DNA from: an uncultured delta proteobacterium
GTDB lineage: Bacteria; Myxococcota; Myxococcia; Myxococcales; 40CM-4-68-19
Length of the DNA: 64,000 bases
Reading direction: 5' to 3'
NCBI GenBank assembly: GCA_903911145.1
Contig: CAIWCD010000028.1
Location: 37,365-101,364, forward strand
The translations under genes were made by a program, and so were the position numbers. The notes under the pieces were generated by a model that saw only the letters and a list, made by a program, of their open reading frames with translations, searched no databases and was not told the origin of the DNA. Positions 18,053-26,827 of this stretch are shown piece by piece (positions within the stretch are counted from its first letter, which is position 1; every line of letters begins with the position of its first letter).

Positions 18053-18604
18053 TCAGCGCGGCGGTGCAACGAACTTCTCGAGCCGCCCTTCGCGCTCGAG
18101 CGTAAAGAAGCTTGGCGTGTCCACCAGCATTCCCAGATCCAGATAGGTGTAGCCGAGGAGAAGTTCGACCGAGCCTGCGTTGATCGCCACCAGGGGATCG
18201 CGGACACGTGAAATTGGATCGAGGCGTGCGTTGCGGCCGGCGCCGTAGTCGAGCAGCAGCGCGTGCGCAACTCCTTGCGGGGCGCGGTCCGGAAGAGGAT
18301 TGCACACGACGTAGTGACCGAACGTCCACTCCTCCCCGCGCCGCATGCGGGCGCGGGAGGGCGCGTCGACGCCGCGCTGTTCGACGCGAACATTCCAGCC
18401 GCGCAAGGTCCCGCGAGCCGGGTCGCGATGGAACACCTTGCGAAACGTCTTCCAGCTCAGTCTCTCGAGGAGGCGAGGCAGACCGAGACTCACGCCTCTG
18501 TATGCGCTGTCGTCGAGCGCCGCGGGATCGATCGGGTGGCCTTCGCGCAAGAGCGCGCGCAGTTCACGATTCGTCAGTCGAGCAATGTCGTGTGCGGTCG
18601 TCAT
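18053..18604 (-). CDS. Hypothetical protein, second gene of an orphan pair
   Basis: 183 residues from ATG 18604, which overlaps the stop of the upstream gene by four bases (ATGA), so the pair is translationally coupled. A longer frame upstream is rejected for that reason. The sequence has no signal peptide. Recognisable stretches are LTNRELRALLREGHPIDP, GEEWTFGHYVVCNP and LLLDYGAGRN, and a C-terminus with GYTYLDLGMLVDTPSFF. I do not recognise the family. The look is that of a soluble cytoplasmic protein. Confidence 0.6.
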   Translation of the reverse strand: MTTAHDIARLTNRELRALLREGHPIDPAALDDSAYRGVSLGLPRLLERLSWKTFRKVFHRDPARGTLRGWNVRVEQRGVDAPSRARMRRGEEWTFGHYVVCNPLPDRAPQGVAHALLLDYGAGRNARLDPISRVRDPLVAINAGSVELLLGYTYLDLGMLVDTPSFFTLEREGRLEKFVAPPR

Positions 18605-19329
18605 CGAGACTCTCGTTCGCGAACTCCGTCGCGCACAGTCCATCGTCCTTTGGCGCGAGCCGCCTTGAGTTCGGCGAGATCGCGTGGCTGCTTCGCGCAC
18701 CAGCGCATCGAGGCGAAAAAGGTGATGTCGGGATCGCCATCTTCGGGTCCGCTTGCGGCGAGATCTCCGCTGAGCGCGCGCTCAACGGCTGCCAGCAACG
18801 CCTCGTGATAGCCCTCGAAGACGACGAGATCGCGCAGCCAACGTGTGCGGGGCGTGTCGTGCGTGAGCTGTTCCACGACGCGCGCGCGCAAGCGCAAGAG
18901 CGCGCCAGGCGTGGCCGCGAGCATCTGCAGATCGAAGACGAACTGATCGCCGTCGTGGTGCGCGCCGAGCAGATGGCGGAAGATCCGCTCCTCATCGCTG
19001 CGCAGGCCGGTCAGATCGAACGGCGCGATCGCGCGCTCGGCGACGAGGAAGGGAAAGCGTGCGGGACGCCAATGAAGGATGCGCGCCCGCCACGTCGCGC
19101 GCACCGGATGCGTCGTGCAGGTGCCCACCGTCTCGCTGCGAAAGAGGATCCGGTGCGCCATCCGCAGCGCGCCGAGCGAGAGCTGGAATTCGTTGGGCAC
19201 CGTCTCGAGAAGTCCCGACGCGGCGAGCTCCTCGAGCCGCGTCCGCACACGCGGCCGATCGCCGAGCAGGAGGCGCGAGAAGAGCGGGAGCGATTCCGAG
19301 CGCGCTGCTGTCTCGCTGCCTGTCGCCAT
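18601..19329 (-). CDS. Hypothetical protein, first gene of an orphan pair
   Basis: 242 residues, soluble, Arg/Leu-rich. The ATG at 19329 has GAAGG nine bases upstream. The N-terminus (LFSRLLLGDRPRVRTRLEEL then GLLETVPNEFQLSLG) is helical and could be a winged-helix or adaptor. The middle carries HHDGDQFVFDLQML and LVVFEGYHEALLAAVERAL. Two Cys pairs are absent, so it is not a zinc finger. I recognise no family. The partner downstream overlaps by four bases, suggesting the two products act together. Confidence 0.6.
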   Translation of the reverse strand: MATGSETAARSESLPLFSRLLLGDRPRVRTRLEELAASGLLETVPNEFQLSLGALRMAHRILFRSETVGTCTTHPVRATWRARILHWRPARFPFLVAERAIAPFDLTGLRSDEERIFRHLLGAHHDGDQFVFDLQMLAATPGALLRLRARVVEQLTHDTPRTRWLRDLVVFEGYHEALLAAVERALSGDLAASGPEDGDPDITFFASMRWCAKQPRDLAELKAARAKGRWTVRDGVRERESR

Positions 19330-19388
19330 GGATATTCGCCTTCACGTATATGCTGCAACTCCGCGCCCAGAGCCGACGCGCGCGCGGA

Positions 19389-21515
19389 CTATGCCTTGAT
19401 GCGGATGCGTGCGTCGACCGCGACCACTCCCTGTCCGGGCCCGCGCGCAACGAGCGGGTTGATGTCGAGTTCGCAGATCTCGGGCAGATCGTCGACGAGG
19501 CGGCTGACGCGCAGGAGCGCATCGATGAGCGCTGCACGATCGGCCGGTGGTGCGCCGCGATATCCCTCGAGCAGCTTGCGCCCGCGGATCTGCTCGAGCA
19601 TCTCGCCGGCGTCGACGTCGGTGAGCGGATGCACGCGGAAGACGACGTCCTTCCAGACCTCGACGTTGACGCCGCCGATTCCGAAGCCGAGCAGCGGGCC
19701 AAACGTCGGGTCGTGCGTGACGCCGATGAAGGTCTCGATGCCGCCCTTGATCATCTGCTGCACGATGACGCCGTCCATCTGCGCCGCGAGTCCGCGCTCT
19801 TCGAGGCGGCTGCGCATGAGCGAGAATCCGGCCGCGACGCTCTTCGCATCGGTGAGGTCGAGCATCACGCCGCCCACATCGCTCTTGTGCGTGATTGTCG
19901 AGGAGGCGAGCTTGAGCGCGACCGGATAGCCGATCTCGCTGGCGGCGCGCGCGGCCTCTTCCCCGGTCGCGGCGAAGACGGTGCGCGGCATGTTGATTCC
20001 GTAGGCCGCGAGAACTTCGCGCACGTGCTCGGCGTCGAGCCAGCGGCCGTGCGGATCGGCATTTCCTGCTGCGGCTTGCGTCGCGATCACCTTGCGTGCC
20101 CGCTCGGGCTGCACGTCGGCGAGAACGGGCACGACTCCTTCGGGACGCTTCTGCCACTCGCCGTAGCGCACCGCTCGCGAGAGCGCGATCGCGGCCGATT
20201 CAGGGAACGCGTACGAGGGGAACTTTCCTTCGCGCATCGACGAGAGCGCGGCAGGCACGCCGTGCTTTCCGAGGAAGCAGGTGAGCACGGGCTTGGTCGC
20301 GCCAGCTCCCGCGCGGCGAATCGCGCTCGCGACTTCGCTCGCCTCGGTGACGATCGGCGGAACGAAGATCACCAGCACGGAATCGATCTTCTCGTCGGCG
20401 AGCATCAGCTTGAGCGCGCGCTCATAGGACGCAGCGCTGGCGCTCGCGATCATATCGACCGGATTCTTCACCGACGCTTCCGCGGGGAGGAATTCGCGCA
20501 GCGCCGTCTCTGTCTCGGCAGAGAGCGGCGGCAGGACGAGACCGCGGCTCTCGCATGCATCCGACGCCATGATGCCGGGGCCGCCTGCATTGGTGAGCAC
20601 GCCGACCCGCTTGCCAGCGGGCACAGGCTGGTTTGCCAGCAGCATCGCGACGTCGAAGAGCTCCTCGAGCGTATCGGTGCGCAGCACGCCCGCCTGCCCG
20701 AGCACGGCGTCGACCGCGATGTCGAGGCCCGCGAGCGAGCCCGTGTGCGAACTCGCCGCGCGCGCTCCCGCCTCGGTGCGCCCGCTCTTGACCGCGACGA
20801 TCGGCTTCTTGCGCGTCACGCGGCGGGCGATCTGCATGAAGCGCTGCGGGTTCCCGAAGTTCTCCATGTAGAGGAGAATCACGCGCGTGTTCTCTTCGTT
20901 TTCCCAGAACTCGAGCAGGTCGTTGCTCGAGACGTCGGCCTTGTTTCCCACCGAGACGAACTGGCTGATGCCGATGCCGATCTCCTGCGCGTAGTCGAGG
21001 ATCGCGAGGCCCAGTGCGCCGGATTGTGACGACATGCCGACGTGGCCAGCAGGCGGCCAGGTGGGCGCGAACGAAGCATTCACCGAGAAGTTCCCCTCGG
21101 TATTGACGAGGCCGAGGCAGTTCGGGCCGACCATGCGGATTCCCGCCGCGCGGATCTTGCGGACCATCTCGTCCTGCACGGCCTTGCCCGCGGGGCCCGT
21201 CTCGCCGAAGCCCGCGCTGATGACGACCACGCCCTTGACGCCCTTGGCGACGCAATCATCGATCGCGTGCGGCACCTCGCCCTTGGGCACCACGAGCACC
21301 GCGAGATCGACCGGATCGGGAATCGCGACGAGCGAAGGATAGGCGCGCACCGACTGCACCACGGCCGCCTTGGGATTGACCGGGAAGACCGGCCCTTGAA
21401 ATCCCGCCGAGATCAGATTGTGGAAGATCTCTCCGCTCACCGAGCCGCGGTGGCGCGACGCTCCAACGACGGCGATCGAGCGGGGGCGGAAGAGTGCGTC
21501 CATCGAGCTGGCCAT
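19389..21515 (-). CDS. ADP-forming acyl-CoA (acetate-CoA) ligase, fused alpha-beta type
   Basis: 708 residues from ATG 21515. Domains in order: CoA-binding Rossmann domain (RPRSIAVVGASRHRGSVSG), succinyl-CoA-ligase-like domains (SQSGALGLAILDYAQE; the phospho-His lies in ASSHTGSLAG), then an ATP-grasp domain (IGYPVALKLASSTITHKSD, VGGVMLDL). There is no GNAT domain, unlike the Pat-type protein acetyltransferases with the same core. It interconverts an acid, ATP and CoA with acyl-CoA, ADP and phosphate in the cytoplasm; acetate or short or branched acids are likely substrates. A second in-frame ATG at 21503 is also possible. Confidence 0.85.
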   Translation of the reverse strand: MASSMDALFRPRSIAVVGASRHRGSVSGEIFHNLISAGFQGPVFPVNPKAAVVQSVRAYPSLVAIPDPVDLAVLVVPKGEVPHAIDDCVAKGVKGVVVISAGFGETGPAGKAVQDEMVRKIRAAGIRMVGPNCLGLVNTEGNFSVNASFAPTWPPAGHVGMSSQSGALGLAILDYAQEIGIGISQFVSVGNKADVSSNDLLEFWENEENTRVILLYMENFGNPQRFMQIARRVTRKKPIVAVKSGRTEAGARAASSHTGSLAGLDIAVDAVLGQAGVLRTDTLEELFDVAMLLANQPVPAGKRVGVLTNAGGPGIMASDACESRGLVLPPLSAETETALREFLPAEASVKNPVDMIASASAASYERALKLMLADEKIDSVLVIFVPPIVTEASEVASAIRRAGAGATKPVLTCFLGKHGVPAALSSMREGKFPSYAFPESAAIALSRAVRYGEWQKRPEGVVPVLADVQPERARKVIATQAAAGNADPHGRWLDAEHVREVLAAYGINMPRTVFAATGEEAARAASEIGYPVALKLASSTITHKSDVGGVMLDLTDAKSVAAGFSLMRSRLEERGLAAQMDGVIVQQMIKGGIETFIGVTHDPTFGPLLGFGIGGVNVEVWKDVVFRVHPLTDVDAGEMLEQIRGRKLLEGYRGAPPADRAALIDALLRVSRLVDDLPEICELDINPLVARGPGQGVVAVDARIRIKA

Positions 21516-21603
21516 GAGAGTGCCTCGCGTGCTGGTGATGGCGAAGGGATAGAGCGCATGTGGACGCTTCGCCAAGCGACTTCTTCGTGTGTATAAGGCG
21601 CAT

Positions 21604-21951
21604 ATGTCAGTCGATTGCACGTTCTGCGACATCGTGTCTGGCGTGATCCCCACCGAGCATCTCGCGTCGGATCCGTTCGGCGTGGTGGTCGCGGATATCC
21701 ATCCGCAAGCGCCGACGCATCTGCTGATCATTCCCAAGCTGCATATCCGCTCGCTCGCCGAGGTGACGGAGGCGGAGTGGCCGACGATCGGTCGCGTGCT
21801 GGGTCTCGCGGCGCGCGCGGCGCATGCCTGCGGTCTCGATCAATCGGGATATCGCACGGTGATCAACTCGGGCCTCAATGCCGGGCAGACCGTGGATCAT
21901 CTCCATATCCACCTGCTCGCGGGACGGCCGATGCTCTGGCCGCCGGGATAG
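21604..21951 (+). CDS. HIT family nucleotide-binding protein
   Basis: 115 residues. The histidine triad is H99-L-H101-I-H103-LLAG near the C-terminus, and the N-terminal CTFCDIVSG with a Cys pair is typical of the bacterial Hint/PKCI group. These enzymes hydrolyse AMP-lysine, AMP-acyl or other nucleoside phosphoramidates. ATG 21604 is taken as the start; a GTG 15 bases upstream would add five residues. It is transcribed divergently from the ADP-forming ligase gene and runs straight into the GT-C-like gene. Confidence 0.85.
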   Translation: MSVDCTFCDIVSGVIPTEHLASDPFGVVVADIHPQAPTHLLIIPKLHIRSLAEVTEAEWPTIGRVLGLAARAAHACGLDQSGYRTVINSGLNAGQTVDHLHIHLLAGRPMLWPPG

Positions 21952-21964
21952 TCGCGGACTTCGT

Positions 21965-23860
21965 TTGAGCGCCACGAGGAATTCCAGGAGCGGGCCGCGC
22001 GCCGCTGCGCGCACCACAGCGCCAGCAGGCGTCTTCGCGGGTCTTGCGCAGGAGCTTGATGCGCTCTTCGGCTCCGTGCGTGCATGGCAATTCGGCATCG
22101 TCGGTCTCGCGCTCCTCTTCGGCGCGATCTCGCATTGGGTCATCTTCGAATACGATCTCTTCTGGCAGGTCCGCTTCGGTCGCGAACTCCTCGCCGGCGC
22201 GCCCGTGCAGTCGATCGATCGCTGGAGCCACACGGCCTTCGGGACGCCCTATCGGAATATCCAGTGGCTATCGACGATCTTCATGGCGCTCGTGGCGAAG
22301 CTTGCGCCCGGATATATCGCCTTCGGATATCTGCGCTCGCTCTTCATCGCAGGCTGGATCTATCTGCTCGGCCGCCTCAGCCGCGCGGGCCGCTGGCCGC
22401 TGTTCGTCGCGATTCTGCTCGTGCCGTGGATCTACCTCGCGAGCTGGTTTCGTCTGCAGATGCGCCCCGACCTCTTCGCGGCCTGCATCTTCGCGGCGCT
22501 CCTCTTGCTCCTCTTGTCGAATGCGAGCGACGCGCGCAAGCGACTCGGCGGGCTCGCGCTGCTGCTGCTCTCTGCAAACGTGCATACCGGCACGGTCGTC
22601 TTTGGAATCCTCCTCTACTCGTCCTATGCGCTCACCGCGAACAGTTCGTGGCGCAATCGATTGGTCTACGCTGGCCTCGGTTTCCTCTGCTGGTTCGCGA
22701 CGCCCAATGGAATCACGATTCTCCAGATCGTTCGCGACAACGCGCTCACCTATGATTGGTCGCGCACGCACAATCCCGATCTGCAGCCGTTCTCCACGTC
22801 GCTGCTTGAATTGAGCCAGGGCGGTTGGGCGCTGCGTCTCTGGGTCGCCTATTGCGGCCTCGCGCTCATTTCGCTCTTCCAGCCGAAGGCGCGATTGCCC
22901 GCGCTCTATCAGAACCGTCTGTTCGTCCTTGGTGTCGCGGGCCTGCTCACGCTCGAGTCGCTCCACCATATCCGCGCGATTCATTACCAGATGGTGTTCC
23001 TGTTGCCGGCGGTGGCCACGTTCATCGGTTCGCTCACCTCCCGCATCCAACTCGCTGCGCCGCTCGCCGCCGCCTGCTTCCTCTGGGGAGGCCTGCTTCC
23101 AGAGCAGATTCACACGTCAGCTCATCCAATCGGCGACGGCGTTTCCAATCTCGATCTTCCGGTGGAGAGCGCGGCCTTCATCGCCGCCGTAAGGCCGACC
23201 GGGAAGCTGCACAACGCATATCCCTTCGGCGGATACCTCATCGATGTATTGCCGGACTATCCCGTTTCAATCGACGGGCGGGAGCTGCCGTTCGCCGCAT
23301 TCCGCGACGAGATGAGCAGTGCAATCGGCACCGGTCGCTATGCGGAGTTCCTGCGCGAGCATCACATCGATATCGTGCTCGAGACGCTTCCCGGTCCGCT
23401 GCGCGATCTTCAGCAGGGAATGATCGACGGCCACGAGCCGCTCTATCCGCGGCAGGAGTGGGCGACCGTCTTCTTCGACAACATCTCGATTGTCTATCTG
23501 CGCCGCACCGACGCCAACTCCCGGATCATCGCGCAACATGAATACCAGGCGATTCACCGCGGGATATCTCCCAATCAGATCCAGCGCGGCGCGGAGGCGT
23601 TCTACGATCGCGAATACGAGCGCTGTTTGAATGAAGTTGCCGATAGCATCTATTGCCGCATGGGCAAGGCGACCATCCTCGCCCGGCAAGGGCAGGGCGA
23701 CAGTGCGCTGGCGCTGCTGAATGAGGCGCGGCGGATCGATCCGAAGAGCCTCGAGGTGCTCGTCTCGTTGCTGCAGGCCGCGCAGGGCCGCAACGATCAA
23801 GCGGCCATCGAAGAGCTCGTTCAAACACTCGACCGTGTCGGCCATCGAATGGCGCCATGA
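21965..23860 (+). CDS. Polytopic GT-C-like membrane protein with C-terminal TPR
   Basis: About 631 residues if translation starts at TTG 21965, the first in-frame start after the HIT stop; a GTG near 22077 would begin right before the first membrane helix, so the start is uncertain. About ten membrane segments are visible. An early loop has EYDLFWQVRFGRELLAG and RWSHTAFGTPYRNIQWLS, and a late extracytoplasmic part has NAYPFGGYLIDVLPDYPVSIDGRE. These two blocks mark an uncharacterised group of GT-C-like proteins, presumed glycosyltransferases using lipid-linked sugars. The last 100 residues form one or two TPRs. It overlaps the rlmF start by four bases. Confidence 0.65.
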   Translation: MSATRNSRSGPRAAARTTAPAGVFAGLAQELDALFGSVRAWQFGIVGLALLFGAISHWVIFEYDLFWQVRFGRELLAGAPVQSIDRWSHTAFGTPYRNIQWLSTIFMALVAKLAPGYIAFGYLRSLFIAGWIYLLGRLSRAGRWPLFVAILLVPWIYLASWFRLQMRPDLFAACIFAALLLLLLSNASDARKRLGGLALLLLSANVHTGTVVFGILLYSSYALTANSSWRNRLVYAGLGFLCWFATPNGITILQIVRDNALTYDWSRTHNPDLQPFSTSLLELSQGGWALRLWVAYCGLALISLFQPKARLPALYQNRLFVLGVAGLLTLESLHHIRAIHYQMVFLLPAVATFIGSLTSRIQLAAPLAAACFLWGGLLPEQIHTSAHPIGDGVSNLDLPVESAAFIAAVRPTGKLHNAYPFGGYLIDVLPDYPVSIDGRELPFAAFRDEMSSAIGTGRYAEFLREHHIDIVLETLPGPLRDLQQGMIDGHEPLYPRQEWATVFFDNISIVYLRRTDANSRIIAQHEYQAIHRGISPNQIQRGAEAFYDREYERCLNEVADSIYCRMGKATILARQGQGDSALALLNEARRIDPKSLEVLVSLLQAAQGRNDQAAIEELVQTLDRVGHRMAP

Positions 23861-24819
23861 GATCGCGCAAAGAGGAGACGCTGCATCCGCGCAATCGCCA
23901 CCGCGGTGGACTCGACTTTGCGCGACTCTCCCGCGCGTGCCCCGCCCTCAAGCCTCATATCTCGACGAATCAATGGGGCAATGAAGCGATCGATTTCGCC
24001 AACCCTGCGGCGCAGCGCCTGTTGAATGCAGCCTTATTAAAAGAATACTACGGCGTCGGGCATTGGGATTTGCCCGAAGGCGCGCTCTGTCCATCCATTC
24101 CCGGCCGGGCCGACTATATCCATTGCCTCGCGGATCTCCTCGCCGAGAGCAACCGCACCTCGATTCCCCGTGGCCAGCAGGTGCGGGCGCTGGATATCGG
24201 CGTCGGCGCCAGTTGCGTCTATCCCCTCATTGGCCACGCGGAATATGGTTGGCGTTTCCTCGGCACTGATATCGATGCGCGCGCCCTCTCCTCTGCGCAG
24301 CAGATTGTCGATTCCAATGCGGGATTGAAGGGACAGATCGAACTGCGTCTCCAACCGTCGCTCGCGAAGATCCTCGGCGGGATCCTCCAGCGGGACGAAC
24401 TGTTCGATCTGACGCTCTGCAATCCACCGTTTCATGGCTCGCCCGCGGAAGCCGAGGTGAGCGCGAAACGCAAATGGAGCAGGCTGGGCAAGGACGCGCG
24501 CAATGGCGGGCGGCCGACGCTCAACTATGGTGGACAGGATCGGGAGCTCTGGTGCCCGGGCGGCGAGCTGGCGTTTGTCCGCAAGCTGATCGCCGAGAGT
24601 GTGCCGCTCGCAAAGCGCTGCCTCTGGTTTACCTCGCTGATCTCCAAAAGCGATCACCTGCGCCCCCTTCGCGCGGCGCTCACGCTGGCGCACGTGGTGG
24701 AGAGCCGGACCGTCGAGATGAAGGCGGGCCAGAAGACGAGTCGGCTCCTCGCCTGGACATATCTTACGCCGGCCGAACGAGAGGCGTGGCGAGCGCGTGC
24801 GCAAGGATCGATTCCGTGA
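23857..24819 (+). CDS. rlmF: 23S rRNA (adenine(1618)-N(6))-methyltransferase
   Basis: 320 residues against about 308 in E. coli RlmF. The SAM-binding motif is ALDIGVGASCVYPLIG (near 111-126) and the N6-adenine catalytic motif NPPFHGS is at 189-195. LHPRNRHRGGLDF near the N-terminus and GGELAFVRKLIAES are also typical. It methylates A1618 of 23S rRNA during 50S assembly. The ATG overlaps the upstream TGA (ATGA) and its own TGA overlaps a GTG of the next gene, so it sits inside a translationally coupled block. Confidence 0.9.
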   Translation: MRSRKEETLHPRNRHRGGLDFARLSRACPALKPHISTNQWGNEAIDFANPAAQRLLNAALLKEYYGVGHWDLPEGALCPSIPGRADYIHCLADLLAESNRTSIPRGQQVRALDIGVGASCVYPLIGHAEYGWRFLGTDIDARALSSAQQIVDSNAGLKGQIELRLQPSLAKILGGILQRDELFDLTLCNPPFHGSPAEAEVSAKRKWSRLGKDARNGGRPTLNYGGQDRELWCPGGELAFVRKLIAESVPLAKRCLWFTSLISKSDHLRPLRAALTLAHVVESRTVEMKAGQKTSRLLAWTYLTPAEREAWRARAQGSIP

Positions 24820-25607
24820 CGATTGTTCCAAACGCCCCTCGCGGAGGGCGTTCCGCGTTGAATGAGGAGATGGATGGCTCCACGCCCAACGCCTCGCTCG
24901 AATCGATAGAAGCCCGCGTCGAGGCGCTCAGCGTTGCGCTCGAGCGCGGCGAGATTGCGCGGGCGTTGGACCTGGTGCGCGATCTCGACGTTGAATTGCT
25001 GCGCACAACGCCGACAGCGGCCCCGCGATTGAAGGAGCTGATTGCCCGCGCACTCGAAGTCGCGGAACAGGTGCGCGCGGCGCGCGAGCAGGAGCTCTTG
25101 AAGCTGGCCTCGGTTGCGCCGCCTGCGGACGCTGCTGCAGCCATGTTGCCGAGCCCTTATCAATTCCGGACAGGCGCACCCACCGATCACGCGCTGGTCG
25201 TGTCGATGCTCGCCGCGCTATTCGATGAGATCGCCCCGGCGGACGTCGCCGAGCGCAGCAAGCGACATCTCTCCGCCGATATCACCGCGGCGCTTCAATC
25301 ATCCCTCGTCCGCGTCTTTATCGCGGAGCGGGATGGACGAGCCGCCGGAATGATTCGCGTCGATATCCTCTCGGGCGCGCCGAGCTTTCGTCTGACCGAT
25401 GAACCGCGCTGCGGATATATCGACCAGATGTGGGTGCGGCCGGCCGATCGCAACCAGCGCCTCGGCCGGCGCCTCCTCCGGCTCGCCGAGGATTGGGTGC
25501 GCGCTCAGGGGATTGGCCATTGCCTGCTGCATGCAGCGCCGAAGGCGGTCCAGTTTTATTCGCGGCTCGACTATCAATCGACGCGGCAGCTCTTCAAGAA
25601 GCTCTAA
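24816..25607 (+). CDS. GNAT-family acetyltransferase with N-terminal coiled coil
   Basis: About 263 residues from the GTG at 24816, which overlaps the rlmF stop (GTGA). A TTG at 24858, with GGAGG upstream, or an ATG at 24870 are alternatives. Residues from about 25 to 95 are helical and charged, likely coiled coil. The GNAT domain follows: acetyl-CoA pyrophosphate loop in QMWVRPADRNQRLGRRLLRL, then HCLLHAAPKAVQFYSRLDY. Substrate unknown. Coupling to rlmF raises the idea of a ribosome-related target, such as a ribosomal protein N-terminus, but that is inference only. Confidence 0.75.
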   Translation: MTIVPNAPRGGRSALNEEMDGSTPNASLESIEARVEALSVALERGEIARALDLVRDLDVELLRTTPTAAPRLKELIARALEVAEQVRAAREQELLKLASVAPPADAAAAMLPSPYQFRTGAPTDHALVVSMLAALFDEIAPADVAERSKRHLSADITAALQSSLVRVFIAERDGRAAGMIRVDILSGAPSFRLTDEPRCGYIDQMWVRPADRNQRLGRRLLRLAEDWVRAQGIGHCLLHAAPKAVQFYSRLDYQSTRQLFKKL

Positions 25608-25646
25608 TCACCAGTTTCGCGGCGCGCGGCATATAACGTCGTGCCA

Positions 25647-26699
25647 ATGACGTTCGATCCCTCGAGCCGCGCGCTCCTCACTCCGCGAGACTTGTCGCAC
25701 TTCGCCGCGGAGACGCTCTTCTGCGAGGTGGCGCGCGCGCTCTGTCATGCGAGATGTCTGCCGCGCAAGGAGCTCTTTGAATCGTGGGAGGTCGCGCAGC
25801 GCACGCGGCAGCGGTTTCGTGGTGGCAAGGTGTTCGATCTCGCGTGCGGACATGGATTGATTGCGCAGTTGATGCTCCTGCTCGACGACTCTTCGGTGAG
25901 CGCGCAGGCCATCGATCGAAGGCTGCCCGCAAGCGCCAGGAAGGTCGCGGCGGCGCTGGGCGCGGTCTGGCCGCAGCTCAACTCGCGGGTCGAGTTCATC
26001 CAGGGGCCGATATCGAGAGTGCAGCTCGAGCCAGGTGATATCGCGGTCTCGGCCCATGCTTGCGGAGCGCTGACGGACGAGGTGCTCACGCTCGCAGCCG
26101 CCGCGCAGGCCCGCGTCGCGGTGCTGCCATGCTGTCACGATGGTGATTCAAATGACTCCGCCGGACTCGAAGGCTGGCTCGAGCAGGGACTCGCGATCGA
26201 CGCGGTCCGTGCAGTCGAGCTGCGCAATCGGGGATATCAAGTTCATACCGAGGTGATATCTGCGGCGACAACGCCGAAGAATCGACTTCTCCTCGGCAGG
26301 CCGCTGCTCGAACTCTATCGAGCGACTCGATATGACGCGCATCTGCCGCAGGGCGTGATCTCCCTGCGCGACGGCGAACCCGCTCCGGCGCTCGATGCGC
26401 TGCTGCGGCCTGACGCGCCTTCGTGGGCATTCATCACGGCGTGGAATCCCGGCTCGCGCCAACTGTCGCGACCGGAGAATGAGCGCAGGCAGAAAGCGCT
26501 GGTGCGCGAATTGACCGGCCGCTATCGCCTCTTTCCGGGCGCGGGAATTGGCGACGACGGCAATTGGCCGCCCGAGTTGAGCGTGCTCGCGCTGGGTATC
26601 TCGGAGACTGACGCGATCGCGCGCGGCCGCGCCTGGGGCCAGTTTGCGATCCTCGTCGGCTCCCGCGGAACCCGCGCGCGCATCGTTTCGTCCCGCTGA
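25647..26699 (+). CDS. Methyltransferase-DUF3293 fusion protein
   Basis: 350 residues from ATG 25647 (a GTG at 25641 is also in frame). The N-terminal two thirds is a class I SAM-dependent methyltransferase: GKVFDLACGHGLIAQLMLLL is the SAM loop, and SAHACGALTDEVL with VAVLPCCHD downstream resembles the METTL25/GSTCD-like group rather than DNA or protein N-methyltransferases. The last 110 residues match DUF3293: FITAWNPGSR, ENERR, GAGIGDDGNWPPELSVLALG, GRAWGQFAILVGSRG. The two parts are joined without an obvious linker. No partner or substrate known. Confidence 0.75.
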   Translation: MTFDPSSRALLTPRDLSHFAAETLFCEVARALCHARCLPRKELFESWEVAQRTRQRFRGGKVFDLACGHGLIAQLMLLLDDSSVSAQAIDRRLPASARKVAAALGAVWPQLNSRVEFIQGPISRVQLEPGDIAVSAHACGALTDEVLTLAAAAQARVAVLPCCHDGDSNDSAGLEGWLEQGLAIDAVRAVELRNRGYQVHTEVISAATTPKNRLLLGRPLLELYRATRYDAHLPQGVISLRDGEPAPALDALLRPDAPSWAFITAWNPGSRQLSRPENERRQKALVRELTGRYRLFPGAGIGDDGNWPPELSVLALGISETDAIARGRAWGQFAILVGSRGTRARIVSSR

Positions 26700-26827
26700 C
26701 AGCGCGGCCCGCGCGTCTTCGCGCAAGCCGAATTCTCTCGCACGGGATCCATTTCCAACGATTTTGATATATCGAACAGCTCGGAAAACGAACCGCCCGG
26801 CTGCGGTAGCCGCCCACGGAGAGATCG

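Noticed and set aside
19059..21029. Plus-strand open frame of 656 codons
   Set aside because: Antisense to the ADP-forming ligase and the orphan gene, which have clear motifs. The translation is Arg/His-rich and low in hydrophobic blocks.
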